The notes under the pieces: model-generated
The model's database searches: none
Told to the model about the DNA's origin: nothing
What the model saw: only the letters and a program-made list of their open reading frames with translations
Program-made: the position numbers and the translations under genes
Assembly (NCBI GenBank): GCA_905196835.1
Contig: CAJJWN010000010.1
Location: 22,523-86,522, forward strand
Origin: an uncultured Prevotella sp.
GTDB lineage: Bacteria > Bacteroidota > Bacteroidia > Bacteroidales > Bacteroidaceae
Length of the DNA stretch: 64,000 nt
Direction: 5' to 3'
Part shown: piece by piece, positions 21,601 through 31,200 of the stretch
Layout of the letters: every line of letters begins with the position of its first letter
How positions within the stretch are numbered: position 1 is the stretch's first letter

Positions 21601-22595
21601 GTGAAGTCAGAGTCTTTGTCGGCGTTGCAGTTCAGTCCGGCGCGGTAGGTGCCGGCCCAGAGGCCGCCGGTGCGGTCGCTTAGCAGCGTGTACACCACAT
21701 CGCCGCTGATGTTGCTGTTGGCCGTGTTGTAGCGTTCGGTCACGCCGTCGCCGGTCACTATTATTCCGTAACCGTCGGTGGCGAAGACCGTCTTGCCGTC
21801 ATGCCATACGGCTTCCATCAGGTTTTGCGGCGTATAAGTGTCCGAGCAGCGCAGCGTGTTGCCTCTTACGCTGAACGCCTCGGAGTCGTGTCCCAGGCCG
21901 TTGCCTACGTAGGCGGTGCCCGTCTGGGCTATGTACGATATGTTTACCTTGTTTGCCGAGCCCGGCGTGAGCGTGCTGTGGGCCAGCACTTTGCGCCCGT
22001 CGGCCGTGAGCAGGTATATGTGTCTGTCGTTGACGGCCAGTAGGCGGTCTTCGCCGCAGGCGCAGATGCCGTATGTGCTGAACCTGTGAGCCACGCGTCT
22101 GAACGTCAGCCGGTCGTCCGGGGTGCTGGCGTACAGGCCTCCTTCCATGTCGGTAAACAGCGTGGCACCGCCCGTGCAGGCTATCGCCGTGACGTGTCTG
22201 TATGTCTTTTCGGTGCTTTTCCCGTCGGTCGTCATGCACCGGTGAAACTTGCCGTCGGCGAACGACAGGAAGCTTAGTCCCGTGTCAGTGCCGGCATACA
22301 CGCCGTCGTCGGTCGTGGCGATTTTGGTTACGAAGTTAGACTGTATGGACGTGTCGTCGCCGTGACGGTGCCTGTATGTTATGAACGATACGCCGTCATA
22401 GCGGCACAGTGCGCCCGACGTAGCCAGCCACAGGTATCCGTTCTTGTCCTGGGCCATGTCGGCCACCCAGTTCGACGGCAGCCCGTCGTGTCCGTTGATG
22501 GTCTTGAAGCCGTTGCGTGTCAGTGCCGCCGTGTCAGCAGCGTGGACTATCAGCGTTAATATTAAAATAGGTATTATGTGTTTCATGGTATTCAT
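18624..22595 (-). CDS. Hybrid two-component system sensor/regulator (HTCS)
   Basis: A 1323-residue one-protein two-component system that senses oligosaccharide in the periplasm and activates PUL transcription. It has a signal peptide (MKHIIPILILTLIVHAA), about a dozen regulator-propeller repeats (Reg_prop, such as LPSNWVADMAQDKNGYLWLAT), a Y_Y_Y domain, one membrane helix (TLLWTILAAIAVYAGISVW), a histidine kinase with H815 in NITHELRTP, and an ATPase domain (NLISNAYKYT, VEDNGIGI). A receiver domain follows with phospho-acceptor D1128 (LCDLMMPQMDG), then a C-terminal AraC helix-turn-helix. The start at 22595 was chosen for the signal peptide and the promoter 50 bp upstream. A longer reading from 22826 would run through the promoter and repeats. 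Confidence 0.95.
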   Translation of the reverse strand: MNTMKHIIPILILTLIVHAADTAALTRNGFKTINGHDGLPSNWVADMAQDKNGYLWLATSGALCRYDGVSFITYRHRHGDDTSIQSNFVTKIATTDDGVYAGTDTGLSFLSFADGKFHRCMTTDGKSTEKTYRHVTAIACTGGATLFTDMEGGLYASTPDDRLTFRRVAHRFSTYGICACGEDRLLAVNDRHIYLLTADGRKVLAHSTLTPGSANKVNISYIAQTGTAYVGNGLGHDSEAFSVRGNTLRCSDTYTPQNLMEAVWHDGKTVFATDGYGIIVTGDGVTERYNTANSNISGDVVYTLLSDRTGGLWAGTYRAGLNCNADKDSDFTVLDKASGNLTFNIVTAVVPTKDKIYIGLDGGGLNIYDRNTGRTAAFNSHNSGIPGDNVVSMTFDGTSLWMAVYTKGLVQYTPSTGKFTLLPMPSSKENADYNNVWCLLDDGEGNIWVGGSQLYIYNKVSRRFSPGPITGNVTCSSICSDGRHIWLSSNASGIYKIDKRRRKVVTHYTSKEGNGPRLPSNKIKYVHADAHGTVWFTAENIGFYSLDTATGDVKPHDIAEGLTSQQVMSITEDGTGRLWIGTDGGGMFSYDRTERMFRSYAGNDDIPHTFTYSAAATHDGAVYMGTLDGLLCFKPAELGHPAASYAVNFNDLTLMDKSRSVFNLYGGTGDISLAYNQNFFTVSFSVPELHTPGSRRFSCRLDGLEDEWRYLGDMRNVSYTNVPPGRYKLYVRSTDADGRWGKASVLYITVTPPWWKTTWATLLWTILAAIAVYAGISVWMNQQKAKQRIRISEIEKDATKKLSEAKLNFYANITHELRTPVFLIMAQLEDLISARTSVVSVPSSYLQMMHRCAVKLNKLITRVIDFRKMDSGKLKLSLRQGDIIDFCNNMVDDYVEMCRQKEITFDFKHKDNEIKACFDPEKLDIILSNLISNAYKYTREGGHVTLTVEDGTDKVTFSVEDNGIGILKEMQENIFKDFFRTERGMRQSGGDGMGLAFVKQLVELYGGEIHVESEPEHGSTFIFYIPKRHAGQDETAEDIQQANAVETMGTYTKNDNSTHPATSKAANGQGAIGNPTAVHSILIIDDERETVNLLERNLAPDFKIYKAYNGVEGLDMARKHLPDIILCDLMMPQMDGMQMLEKLKKDKKLQTIKVAIFTAKSSEEDMIKAFDNGADAYVTKPISLKYLRTRIDRLIAQSDNAAITGELTAEKKSYNKEEQIFLLRCREVIDANLTNEDFNMDYFADKLAMSHSALYKKVKTITGMSLIEFVNEYKVYKAVQMFKRGASNIENVANQCGFNDIKTFREAFKRKMKVTPKQYVQGL

Positions 22596-22647
22596 ATGGC
22601 AGTCTGCTTTTTCTTTTTCCGCTTGTTGCGTGCAATCATCCGAGGTG

Positions 22648-22678
22648 CAAAAATAAATCATTCTTGTGAAAAACCAAA
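22648..22678 (-). promoter_or_regulatory. Promoter of the HTCS gene
   Basis: On the minus strand TTTG (22675-22678), a 19-bp spacer and TATTTTTG (22648-22655). The start codon is 53 bp downstream. Confidence 0.7.
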
Positions 22679-22754
22679 ATTTTATGCTTTCAATTTTCAT
22701 ACCCGTAGCCGTAGCCGTCTCGCCCGGTGTCAGTCGTGCCGTTGGCCGCGTGTT

Positions 22755-22845
22755 TTGTAAAAGGCCGTCTTTCGTCGTCTGATTTGCCGTCTTTTGTCGT
22801 GTAAAATGCGGTCTTTTGCAGGCCAAAAGGCCGTCTTTTACAACG
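22755..22845. repeat. Array of aaaggccgtcttt units between divergent PUL genes
   Basis: Four units (tgtaaaaggccgtcttt, tttgccgtctttt, tgcggtcttttgca, aaaaggccgtctttta) lie between the HTCS gene and the GH16 gene, close to where regulators of both would bind. Confidence 0.7.
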
Positions 22846-23289
22846 GCTTTGGTAAATGCTTGTGTTTCAAATAGTTACCGATTTGTAACTTTTTCATGCT
22901 GTCTTAATTTCCTTTATACACGTGTTTTTCGCCCGTTTGAGGGTGTAATTTATGCCGTTTTTCCACATTACGGTAATTCGTAATTTGGGTGTTTTTACGA
23001 AAAACGTCTCTTTTAATACGAAAATCCACCTATATGTTTCTGCTAACTTGCTATAAATTTGCACTCGAAAACAAAGTTTTGGTTGATTAAATAAGGATTT
23101 TTAAGGTTACGTTTACAAAAAGATGTTGTAGAAAGTCTTGGCTGCCTGGGCGCAGGCGGCAATTTTGGTTACAGGTTATAAAAGTTAAACAATAGGGCGA
23201 AGGATTGTTTTCAAGGATTACACGGGGTGGACAAGGTGCGTGGTGCGGCGTCAATCCCGTTTTGGATGAATGTTAATTGAAAACAATAT
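22846..23289 (+). promoter_or_regulatory. Leader and putative promoter region of the GH16-to-SusD gene run
   Basis: A gene-free stretch of 440 bp. A -7-like TAAATTTG lies at 23054-23061 without a clear TTTG partner. Poorly matching -33 boxes are common for promoters that need an activator, and the HTCS would be the candidate. The 220-bp leader after this box has no obvious hairpin terminator. Confidence 0.4.
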
Positions 23290-24138
23290 ATGTATATAAA
23301 GATTTTCATATTGACGCTGGTGCTTGCCATGACGGGTGCGGGCGACACATTTGCCGGCGGATGGAAGCTGGTATGGAGCGACGAGTTCAGCCGTGACGGA
23401 CGGCCTGACACCGCCGTGTGGAACTTCGAGCGCGGCTTCGTGCGCAACGAGGAAGACCAGTGGTACCAGGCTGACAACGCCTATGTGCGTGACGGGATGC
23501 TCGTAATCGAGGCGCGCAAGGAGAGAGTGAAGAATCCCCGCTACGACAAGGACAGCCGCAACTGGCAGACGAGCCGCGAGTATGCCGAATATACGTCGGC
23601 CTCGCTCAACACGCGGGGAAAGCGCGAGTTCAAGTATGGCCGCCTTGAGGTTAGGGCGCGCATACCCGTAGGCGGCGGTGCGTGGCCGGCCATATGGACG
23701 CTCGGGTCGGGGCAGGAGTGGCCCTCGTGCGGCGAAATCGACATCATGGAATGCTATCCCATAGACGGCGTGCAGCGCATACTGGCCAACGTGGCGTGGG
23801 GCAGGGACAAGCGTTTCGACGCCGAATGGCGCAGTACGGCTACGCCGTTGAGCCACTTTACGGCCAAGGACAAGCAGTGGGCCGACAAGTTCCACGTATG
23901 GCGCATGGACTGGGACGAGACGTCCGTCAAGCTTTATCTTGACGGCGAGCTGCTTAACAACGTGCCCGTTGCGGAGACGGTCAACGGAGCGTACGGCAAC
24001 CATACCAACCCCTTCAAGCAGCCGCAGTACGTGCTGCTCAACCTTGCCCTCGGCGGGATGCACGGCGGCGAGGTGGACGGCGGAGCCATGCCGATGAGGT
24101 ATGAGATAGATTACGTGCGCCTGTACCAGAAGGAGTGA
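23290..24138 (+). CDS. GH16 endo-beta-galactanase/glucanase-like enzyme
   Basis: A secreted 282-residue concanavalin-like family 16 glycosidase. After the signal peptide (MYIKIFILTLVLAMTG...TFA) comes WKLVWSDEFS, and the catalytic strand is GEIDIMEC, with nucleophile E149, D151 and acid/base E154. This beta-bulge form is that of GH16_3 enzymes, which include laminarinases and endo-beta-1,3-galactanases. Given the neighbours (GH154-, GH145-, GH105-, GH43_24- and GH35-like) endo-galactanase activity on arabinogalactan is more likely than beta-glucanase, but sequence alone does not decide. First gene of the plus-strand PUL run. Confidence 0.88.
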   Translation: MYIKIFILTLVLAMTGAGDTFAGGWKLVWSDEFSRDGRPDTAVWNFERGFVRNEEDQWYQADNAYVRDGMLVIEARKERVKNPRYDKDSRNWQTSREYAEYTSASLNTRGKREFKYGRLEVRARIPVGGGAWPAIWTLGSGQEWPSCGEIDIMECYPIDGVQRILANVAWGRDKRFDAEWRSTATPLSHFTAKDKQWADKFHVWRMDWDETSVKLYLDGELLNNVPVAETVNGAYGNHTNPFKQPQYVLLNLALGGMHGGEVDGGAMPMRYEIDYVRLYQKE

Positions 24139-24140
24139 AT

Positions 24141-24230
24141 TTGCAAAAGGCGGTCTTTGGCAGTGTAAAAGGCCGTCTTTCGCACGCCCGAAGACCGCCT
24201 TTTGCAGGCCGAAAGACGGCCTTTTACAAG
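24141..24230. repeat. Array of aaagacggccttt units after GH16
   Basis: Four units, two in each orientation (gcaaaaggcggtcttt, gtaaaaggccgtcttt, cgaagaccgccttttgca, cgaaagacggccttttaca), fill most of the gap between the GH16 gene and the DUF2264 gene. The opposed halves could fold into a hairpin in the transcript. Confidence 0.7.
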
Positions 24231-24316
24231 GCAGGTTGCAACGTGCTGACAATCAGTTTGTTACGTGCGGCGTGCCAGATACAAAGAAAACTTTAACCTA
24301 AACTGTATAAGAACCA

Positions 24317-25564
24317 ATGAAACTATTGAAGAGATTTTTCGTAGGCGTGCTGTGCCTGGCTCTCGTGCCGTGTGCAGCCGTTGCCAAGGGAAAGGCCGAG
24401 GCCAAGACCGACAGACAGGTATGGACGGACGTGCTGTACAAGATGGCCGCCCCCGTGCTTGAGAACATGAGCCGCGGAGAGTTGCAGAAGAACATGCAGC
24501 TGGAGCTTAGCCCCACGTGGGACGGACGCAACAAGAAGGTGGCTTACATGGAGTGCTTCGGCCGCCTGATGGCCGGACTTGCCCCGTGGCTCTCGCTTCC
24601 CGACGACGATACGCCCGAAGGCAAGCGGCGCAAGCAGCTGCGCGAGTGGGCGCTGAAGAGCTACGCCAACGCCGTTGACCCTGAAAGCCCCGACTATCTG
24701 TTGTGGCGCAAGGAGGGGCAGACGCTCGTCGATGCCGCTTACGTGGCCGAGAGCTTCCTCCGCGGATATGATGCCCTGTGGATGCCGCTCGACTCCGTGA
24801 CGAAGCAACGCTACATCCGGGAGTTCACCCGGCTGCGCCGCGTAGACCCGCCTTATACCAACTGGCTGCTCTTCTCGGCCACCGTAGAGTGCTTTCTGCG
24901 CAAGGCCGGCGCACAGAGCGACACTTACCGCATAGTCTCCGCCCTGCGCAAGGTTGACGAATGGTATGGCGGCGACGGCTGGTATTGCGACGGCCCCTCG
25001 TTCGCTTTCGACTATTACAGCAGCTATGTGCTCCATCCCATGTATGTGGAGTGCGTCGAAGTGTTTACCCATGGCGGCAAGAATAAAATCTGGAACGCGC
25101 CTTCGGTCAACATGCAGCGCGCCTTGAAGCGTATGCAGCGTTACGGCGTAATCCTCGAGAGGCTTATCTCGCCGGAAGGAGCGTTCCCCGTTTTCGGCCG
25201 CTCCATCACTTACCGCACGGGCACCATGCAGCCCCTCGCCCTGCTCGCATGGCGCGGATGGCTGCCCAAGGAGCTGTCAAACGGGCAGGTGCGCGCCGCC
25301 CTTACCGCTGTAATCAAGCGCATGTTCAGCGACGGCCGCAACTTCAACAAGGGCGGTTTCCTCACCCTCGGCTTCAACGGCAGCCAGCCCAACATATCCG
25401 ACTGGTACACCAACAACGGCAGCCTGTATATGGCTTCGCTGGCGTTCCTGCCTCTCGGTCTGTCGGCCGACGACCCGTTCTGGACCGACGCGCCGCAAGA
25501 CTGGACGTCGAAGAAGGCTTGGGAAGGCAAGGACTTCCCCAAGGACCACGCTTATTACGAATAA
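24317..25564 (+). CDS. DUF2264 protein, GH154-like (putative exo-beta-glucuronidase)
   Basis: A secreted 415-residue (alpha/alpha)-barrel-type protein of Pfam DUF2264. It has a signal peptide (MKLLKRFFVGVLCLALVPCAAVA), then RGELQKNMQLELSPTW, the hallmark YMECFGRLMAGLAPWL, and DGWYCDGPSFAFDYYSSYVLHPMY. Members of this family have been classed as GH154 with beta-glucuronidase activity on arabinogalactan side chains. I recall that assignment from the Bacteroides literature and cannot test it here. It lies between GH16 and the GH145/PL27-like propeller, which fits removal of glucuronate after rhamnose is taken off. Confidence 0.82.
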   Translation: MKLLKRFFVGVLCLALVPCAAVAKGKAEAKTDRQVWTDVLYKMAAPVLENMSRGELQKNMQLELSPTWDGRNKKVAYMECFGRLMAGLAPWLSLPDDDTPEGKRRKQLREWALKSYANAVDPESPDYLLWRKEGQTLVDAAYVAESFLRGYDALWMPLDSVTKQRYIREFTRLRRVDPPYTNWLLFSATVECFLRKAGAQSDTYRIVSALRKVDEWYGGDGWYCDGPSFAFDYYSSYVLHPMYVECVEVFTHGGKNKIWNAPSVNMQRALKRMQRYGVILERLISPEGAFPVFGRSITYRTGTMQPLALLAWRGWLPKELSNGQVRAALTAVIKRMFSDGRNFNKGGFLTLGFNGSQPNISDWYTNNGSLYMASLAFLPLGLSADDPFWTDAPQDWTSKKAWEGKDFPKDHAYYE

Positions 25565-25658
25565 GGTGATGCGGTTGTGAGGTTGTGCGGCTTTACGGTT
25601 ATCCCGGTTTCCCCAGCTCTCTCTGCCCTCCCAGCTCACCCATTAAAAAGAAAAAACT
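25565..25658. repeat. GGTTGTGAGGTT repeat spacer
   Basis: The gap between the DUF2264 and BNR_4 genes contains gcggttgtgaggttgtgcgg, related to the repeats in the SusC-SusD gap at 31604-31715. No terminator or promoter is apparent. Confidence 0.4.
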
Positions 25659-27056
25659 ATGAAAGCGGTACTCTCTCTGGCCGTAGCCATTGCATGTTGC
25701 GCCTGTGCGCAGGCTTCAGACAGCCTGCGCGTAAGCACGCGCCTCGTGGCCGTTGCGCCGGGTTTCAGCAGCACTTCGGTCAATACGGCCGTGTTCCGCA
25801 ACAACTCGCTGGTGACCGACCGCGACGTGCAGTTCATCGCTTTCTATGACGGCGACGGCTATCTTGTGGTCGGCAAGCGCGCCGTTGACAGCGAAGAGTG
25901 GACGCTCTGCCGCTCGAAATATAAGGGTAATGTAGGCGATGCGCACAACGTAATCAGCCTTATGGTTGACGGCGACGGCTACGTACACGTGGCGTTCGAC
26001 CATCACAACTCACGCCTGCGCTACTGCCGCGGCATAGCTCCGCACTCCGTCGAGCTTGGCGAAGAGGAGCAGATGACGGGCGACGACGAGGCTAAGCTTA
26101 CCTATCCCGAGTTTTACCGCCTGGCCGACGGCGGACTGCTGTTCGTATACAGGTCGGGTGCTTCGGGTGAAGGCAACCTCGTCATGAACCGCTACGACAT
26201 CAAGACGCACCGCTGGAGCCGCCTGCACAATGTGCTCATAGACGGTCAGGGCAAGCGCAACGCCTACTGGCAGCTGTGCGTTGACCGCAAAGGCGTAATC
26301 CACTTGTCGTGGGTGTGGCGCGAGTCATGGCTCGTCGAGACCAACCACGACCTCTGCTATGCGCGTTCGCGTGACGGAGGGCTGACATGGGAGAAGTCAA
26401 CCGGCGAGCAGTACACGCTGCCCATCAACGCTGACAAGGCCGAATACGCCTGCCGCATACCGCAAAACTCGGAGCTAATCAACCAGACCGGCATGACGGC
26501 CGACGGCGAGGGACATCCGTATATAGCAACATATTGGCGCGCGGAAGGTGATACCGTACCGCAATACCGCATGGTCTGGAACGACGGCGGACGGTGGCGC
26601 GCGGCGCAGCTGTCTCACCGCACTACGCCGTTCTCATTGAGTGGCGGCGGCACGAAGATGATACCCATAGCCCGTCCGCGTGTACTTGCAGACGGTGAAA
26701 GGGTTGTTTGCCTGTTCCGCGACGCTGAGCGCGGCAGCAAGGTGTCGATGTTTGTTGTAGACAAGCAGACAAGCAGACAAGCAGATAGAGACAAGCAGAC
26801 AAGCGACAAGGCAAAGTCCCTTGTTAGCTCGTCACTTGTCAACTCGTTTGCTAACAGCTTGTCTGCTGAAACAATAGACTTGACAGACTTCTCCGTGGAC
26901 GCATGGGAGCCTACGTTTGACACCGAGCTGTGGACCAATCGCCGCCGTCTGCACGTTTATGTGCAGCGTACCAGTCAGGGCGACGGCGAACGCACGGTGG
27001 AGACAAAGCCGCAGACTGTCTATGTGCTTGAAGTAAGTCTCGATGTGGACGAATGA
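25659..27056 (+). CDS. BNR_4 beta-propeller enzyme, GH145/PL27-like, with in-frame palindromic insert
   Basis: A secreted 465-residue seven-bladed propeller (BNR_4 family). It has a signal peptide (MKAVLSLAVAIACCACAQA), then the family signature DAHNVISLMVDGDGYVHVAFDHH (residues about 94-116), a second propeller signature, and ELINQTGMTADGEGHPYIAT. Related proteins are alpha-L-rhamnosidases acting on Rha-GlcA caps of arabinogalactan (GH145) or the matching lyases (PL27). The adjacent GH88/105-like gene, which acts on unsaturated uronate, slightly favours the lyase. Residues 368-403 are a low-complexity DKQTSRQ...SLSAE stretch encoded by a palindromic repeat that is not part of the fold. Activity after this insertion is uncertain. 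Confidence 0.8.
   Translation: MKAVLSLAVAIACCACAQASDSLRVSTRLVAVAPGFSSTSVNTAVFRNNSLVTDRDVQFIAFYDGDGYLVVGKRAVDSEEWTLCRSKYKGNVGDAHNVISLMVDGDGYVHVAFDHHNSRLRYCRGIAPHSVELGEEEQMTGDDEAKLTYPEFYRLADGGLLFVYRSGASGEGNLVMNRYDIKTHRWSRLHNVLIDGQGKRNAYWQLCVDRKGVIHLSWVWRESWLVETNHDLCYARSRDGGLTWEKSTGEQYTLPINADKAEYACRIPQNSELINQTGMTADGEGHPYIATYWRAEGDTVPQYRMVWNDGGRWRAAQLSHRTTPFSLSGGGTKMIPIARPRVLADGERVVCLFRDAERGSKVSMFVVDKQTSRQADRDKQTSDKAKSLVSSSLVNSFANSLSAETIDLTDFSVDAWEPTFDTELWTNRRRLHVYVQRTSQGDGERTVETKPQTVYVLEVSLDVDE
26760..26867. repeat. Palindromic element inserted in frame in the propeller gene (108 bp)
   Basis: Left arm has tandem gacaagcagacaag copies; right arm has cttgtc and gcttgtctgctg copies in inverse orientation. 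It is 36 codons long, has no stop in the gene frame, and reads DKQTSRQADRDKQTSDKAK then LVSSSLVNSFANSLSA. Confidence 0.85.
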
Positions 27057-27089
27057 TAAAAACTTTAACAAACAAATACTATTGTGAAC

Positions 27090-28208
27090 ATGAAAAAACT
27101 TATTGGCCTTATCGCAGCTGCGTGCTGCACCGCCGTAATGCCGGCTTTCGCCGCCGGTGAATACGGCAAAGTGTTGGCCATTATCGGCAAAGTGAACAGC
27201 CACTGGCAGGCTACGCATCCCGAGCCGGGCACCGCTTTCTGGCACAACGCCGCTTACCACACCGGCAACATGGAGGCGTGGAAGCTTACGGGCGACAAGT
27301 CTTATTATGACTATTCGGTGCGTTGGGCGGAGCACAACTGCTGGATGGGAGCGCAAGGCACCGACCGTTCCAAGTGGAAATACTCTTACGGCGAGACGGC
27401 AGACTATGTGCTGTTCGGCGATTGGCAGGTATGTTTCCAGACGTATGCCGACCTCTACACGGCAGAACCAGACCCTAAGAAAATCGCCAGGGCGCGTGAG
27501 GTGATGGAATACGAGATGTCTACGCCGCAGAAGGATTACTGGTGGTGGGCTGACGGGCTTTATATGGTTATGCCGGTTATGACGAAACTTTACAAGATTA
27601 CCGGCAACACGCTCTACCTTGACAAGCTGTATGAATACTGGGCATACGCCGACAGCCTGATGTATGACAAGGACGCTTGTCTGTATTACCGCGATGCACG
27701 CTATGTTTACCCTGCGCACAAGACGGCGTCTGGCAAGAAGGACTTTTGGGCGAGAGGCGACGGATGGGTGCTTGCGGCGTTGGCAAAGGTTCTGCAAGAC
27801 CTGCCCAAGGACAATGCCCACCGCGGCGAATACCTTGAGCGTTACCGCCTGATGGCGCAGGCCGTGGCTTCATGCCAGCAGCCCGAGGGCTATTGGACGC
27901 GCAGTATGCTCGACCCTGACTTCGCACCGGGCGCGGAAACCAGCGGCACGGCGTTCTTCACATACGCCTTGATGTGGGGTGTGAACAACGGACTGCTTGA
28001 CTCCGGCAAGTACATGCCCGTCATTATGAAGGCTTGGAAGTATCTTTCCGAGACGGCATTGCAGGCCGACGGAGCGGTAGGCTACGTTCAGCCAATCGGC
28101 GACCGCGCCATTCCGGGACAGGTAATCAGCGCGAAGTCAACCGCCGATTTCGGTGTCGGAGCGTTCCTGTTGGCGGCCTGCGAGATGGCAAGATATTATA
28201 AGAAATAA
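27090..28208 (+). CDS. GH88/GH105 unsaturated glucuronyl/galacturonyl hydrolase
   Basis: A secreted 372-residue (alpha/alpha)6-barrel enzyme that hydrates and releases the unsaturated uronic acid left by polysaccharide lyases. It has a signal peptide (MKKLIGLIAAACCTAVMPAFA), NAAYHTGNMEAWKLTGD, WWWADGLYMVMPVMTKL with a conserved aspartate in the WADGLYM block, and FWARGDGWVLAALAKVL. The ATG at 27090 is chosen over a GTG at 27084. Its position directly after the GH145/PL27-like gene suggests it acts on that enzyme's product. Confidence 0.9.
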   Translation: MKKLIGLIAAACCTAVMPAFAAGEYGKVLAIIGKVNSHWQATHPEPGTAFWHNAAYHTGNMEAWKLTGDKSYYDYSVRWAEHNCWMGAQGTDRSKWKYSYGETADYVLFGDWQVCFQTYADLYTAEPDPKKIARAREVMEYEMSTPQKDYWWWADGLYMVMPVMTKLYKITGNTLYLDKLYEYWAYADSLMYDKDACLYYRDARYVYPAHKTASGKKDFWARGDGWVLAALAKVLQDLPKDNAHRGEYLERYRLMAQAVASCQQPEGYWTRSMLDPDFAPGAETSGTAFFTYALMWGVNNGLLDSGKYMPVIMKAWKYLSETALQADGAVGYVQPIGDRAIPGQVISAKSTADFGVGAFLLAACEMARYYKK

Positions 28209-28278
28209 ACCGTTTGAATGCGGTTTTACTAAATACCAATGACCTATCTGTATTTAAACATTTTATTTATTAGCTATC

Positions 28279-31200
28279 ATGAAAAAACCAAGACTAAGCA
28301 AATCGTCATGCAGGGCCTTGCTGCTCATTGCCATGGCGACAACGGGACTGGGGTTTAGCGCTACGGCTTACGCCGAAAGCCCCGCCCAGTCCGTGCAGCA
28401 ACAGACGCAGACTGCAAAGGGACATGTGGTTGACGAGAACGACGAACCTGTCATCGGAGCGACTATCCGAGTGAAAGGCAACGAGAAGAAAGCCACCATT
28501 ACCGACCTTGACGGTAACTTCGTGCTGCAAGGCGTGGCTCCGGGTGCTACGCTCGAGGTCACTTACATCGGCTACAAGACACAGACATTCAAGGCCGGAC
28601 CTAACTCAATCATCAAGCTTGAGTCAAGTTCCACACAGTTGAACGACCTTGTGGTTGTAGGTTACGGAACGATGCGTAAGAAGGACTTGACGGGTAGCGT
28701 GACGCAAATCCGCCCAGACAAGTTGGCTAACGAGAACCCCAACACCGTGCAAGACATTCTCCGCGGCACGCCGGGCTTGAACGTAGGTTACGACGCTTCG
28801 GCGAAGGGTGGCGGCTCGATGCAAATCCGCGGACAGCGCTCTGTCTATACGGACGGCAACCACAATGACCCTCTTATCATCCTTGACGGCATGGCTTTCT
28901 ACGGTGAGATGTCGGAAATCAATCCTGACGACATCGGCCAAATCGACGTGCTCAAGGATGCTTCGGCAGCCGCCATCTACGGTGCAAAGGCCGCCAATGG
29001 CGTAATCATCATTACTACAAAGAAGGGAAAGATTGGCAAGCCGACCATCAACGTCAGCGCGAACATCGGTATCAACACCAAGAGCGATTACATCTTTGAC
29101 GTGTACGGACCTAAGGGCTACATGAAATACCGTGAAGACTGGTACAAGTCGTCAACTTACGGCATGGGCGACGACGGCACGTATGGTGCATACAAGGCAA
29201 AGGACGGTAACGGAAATCTCGTGGCACAGCCCGGATATTATGATACTCCGGAAAACGCGCAGAGGCTCTACGGTGTTGACCGTAACACATGGTTGGGATA
29301 TACCAACAATGCCGCCGACGCTACAGACATGTCTATTTATGCCCAGCGCCTCGGTCTGCAAGGTAATGTGCTGAATTATTATCTGGCCGGACAGACGGTT
29401 GACTGGTATGACCATACGTTCCGCACGGGTATAAACCAGGATTACAATGCCAGCATATCAGGTGCAAGTGAGCGCATGAACTATTACATGTCGTTCGGCT
29501 ACCTGAAGAACCAAGGCGCAATCCGTGGCGACGATTACCGCGCGTTCCGTGCCAATCTCAAACTGAACGGAAAGATTACCGATTGGTTGGAAATAGGTGC
29601 TAATATCAACTTCCAGGACAGAACGGATGAAAGTCAGCCCGTAAGCCTCGGCACTAACTATTGGGACAGCAACCAGTTGCGCAACTCTCCGTATTCAATC
29701 TACCGCAACGAGGATGGTACGCTGGCGCAGTATCCTATGGACCACAGCTTCTATAACGGATATAACTATGACTTCGAGCAGCAGTACATTGACCTTGAGA
29801 AGGGCTACCAGGTGCTCAATACCATATTCAACGCCAAGGTGAAGTTGCCTTTCAACATCACTTACTCGTTCAATATATCGCCGCGCTTCCAGTATTTCTA
29901 CGACCGCTATTTCATGTCGGCTGACCTGCCAAACAGCGACCCGAAGAGCCGTGGTGTAAACCGTGGATGGGGAAAGAATTTCGACTGGTCGTTGAACAAC
30001 ACTATTACATGGGATTACACATTCGCCAAGAAGCACCACGTAATCCTCACCCTCGTGCAGGAGGCCGAGGAACGCCGCTATTGGAGCGACAACATCGAGG
30101 CCCGCAACATTCTGCCTACCGACGCGCTCGGTTTCCACAATACGCAGAACGCTACACTGCTTGACAGTGGTTTCAGCACAAGCGACTCTCACCAGACAGC
30201 CGACGCATTGCTCGCCCGTCTGTTCTATAGCTATGACGACCGCTATATGATTACGGCTTCTGTACGCCGCGACGGTTATTGCGCGTTCGGTACGAACAAT
30301 CCTTACGCTACATTCCCGTCAGTGGCTCTTGCGTGGAGCTTCACAAACGAGAAGTTCTGGAAGTGGAGCAACATAATGAATACAGGTAAGCTGCGCGTTT
30401 CTTGGGGTAAGAATGGTAACCGTTCTCTCTCTGACCCGTATGTCGCACTTGCCAATCTCGGTGCCGGTACAGGAGCTACGATGGGCTATATCAAGCCCGA
30501 TGGCAGCACGGTTGACATGAAGTACCTCAGCGTTAGCCGTATGGCGAACCCCAACCTGCAATGGGAAAAGACAGAGGCTTACAACGTAGGTCTTGACTTC
30601 GGTTTCCTCAATGACCGCATCACAGGTTCGTTCGACTGGTATCACATGGAGACCCACAACATGATTATGAACCAGCGTCTGCCCGGTTTCTCAGGCTTCG
30701 GCAGTATCACCACCAACCTCGGACAGGTGAACAATGACGGTTTCGAGCTTTCAATCAATACGTTGAACATACAGAACAAGAACTTCGAATGGCGTACAAC
30801 GTTCGGTCTTTCGTACAATAAGAACACTATCAAACACCTTTATGGTGAATACGAGAATGTGCTCGACAAGGAAGGCAACGTAATCGGACGCAGGGAGAGC
30901 GACGACCTTACAAACGGATGGTTTATTGGTAAGTCAATCGGAGAAATATGGGATTACAAAGTAATCGGCATCTGGCAGACTGACGAATACGAGGAAGCAG
31001 CCAAGTACGGACAGCGTCCTGGTGACCCGAAGGTATGGAACAATCCTGACAACGATGTCTACAATCCTGACGGAACGGTGAAGGAGATTGTCTATAACAA
31101 TGACGACAAGGTGTTCCAAGGCCAGACTACGCCTAAGGTACGTTGGAGTATGCGAAACGAGTTCACCCTGTTCAAGAACATCAGCATCTCGTTCAGCATG

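Noticed and set aside
22596..22826. Extended N-terminus of the hybrid sensor
   Set aside because: The extra 77 codons run through the promoter and the repeat array, and the signal peptide starts at 22595 or 22586.
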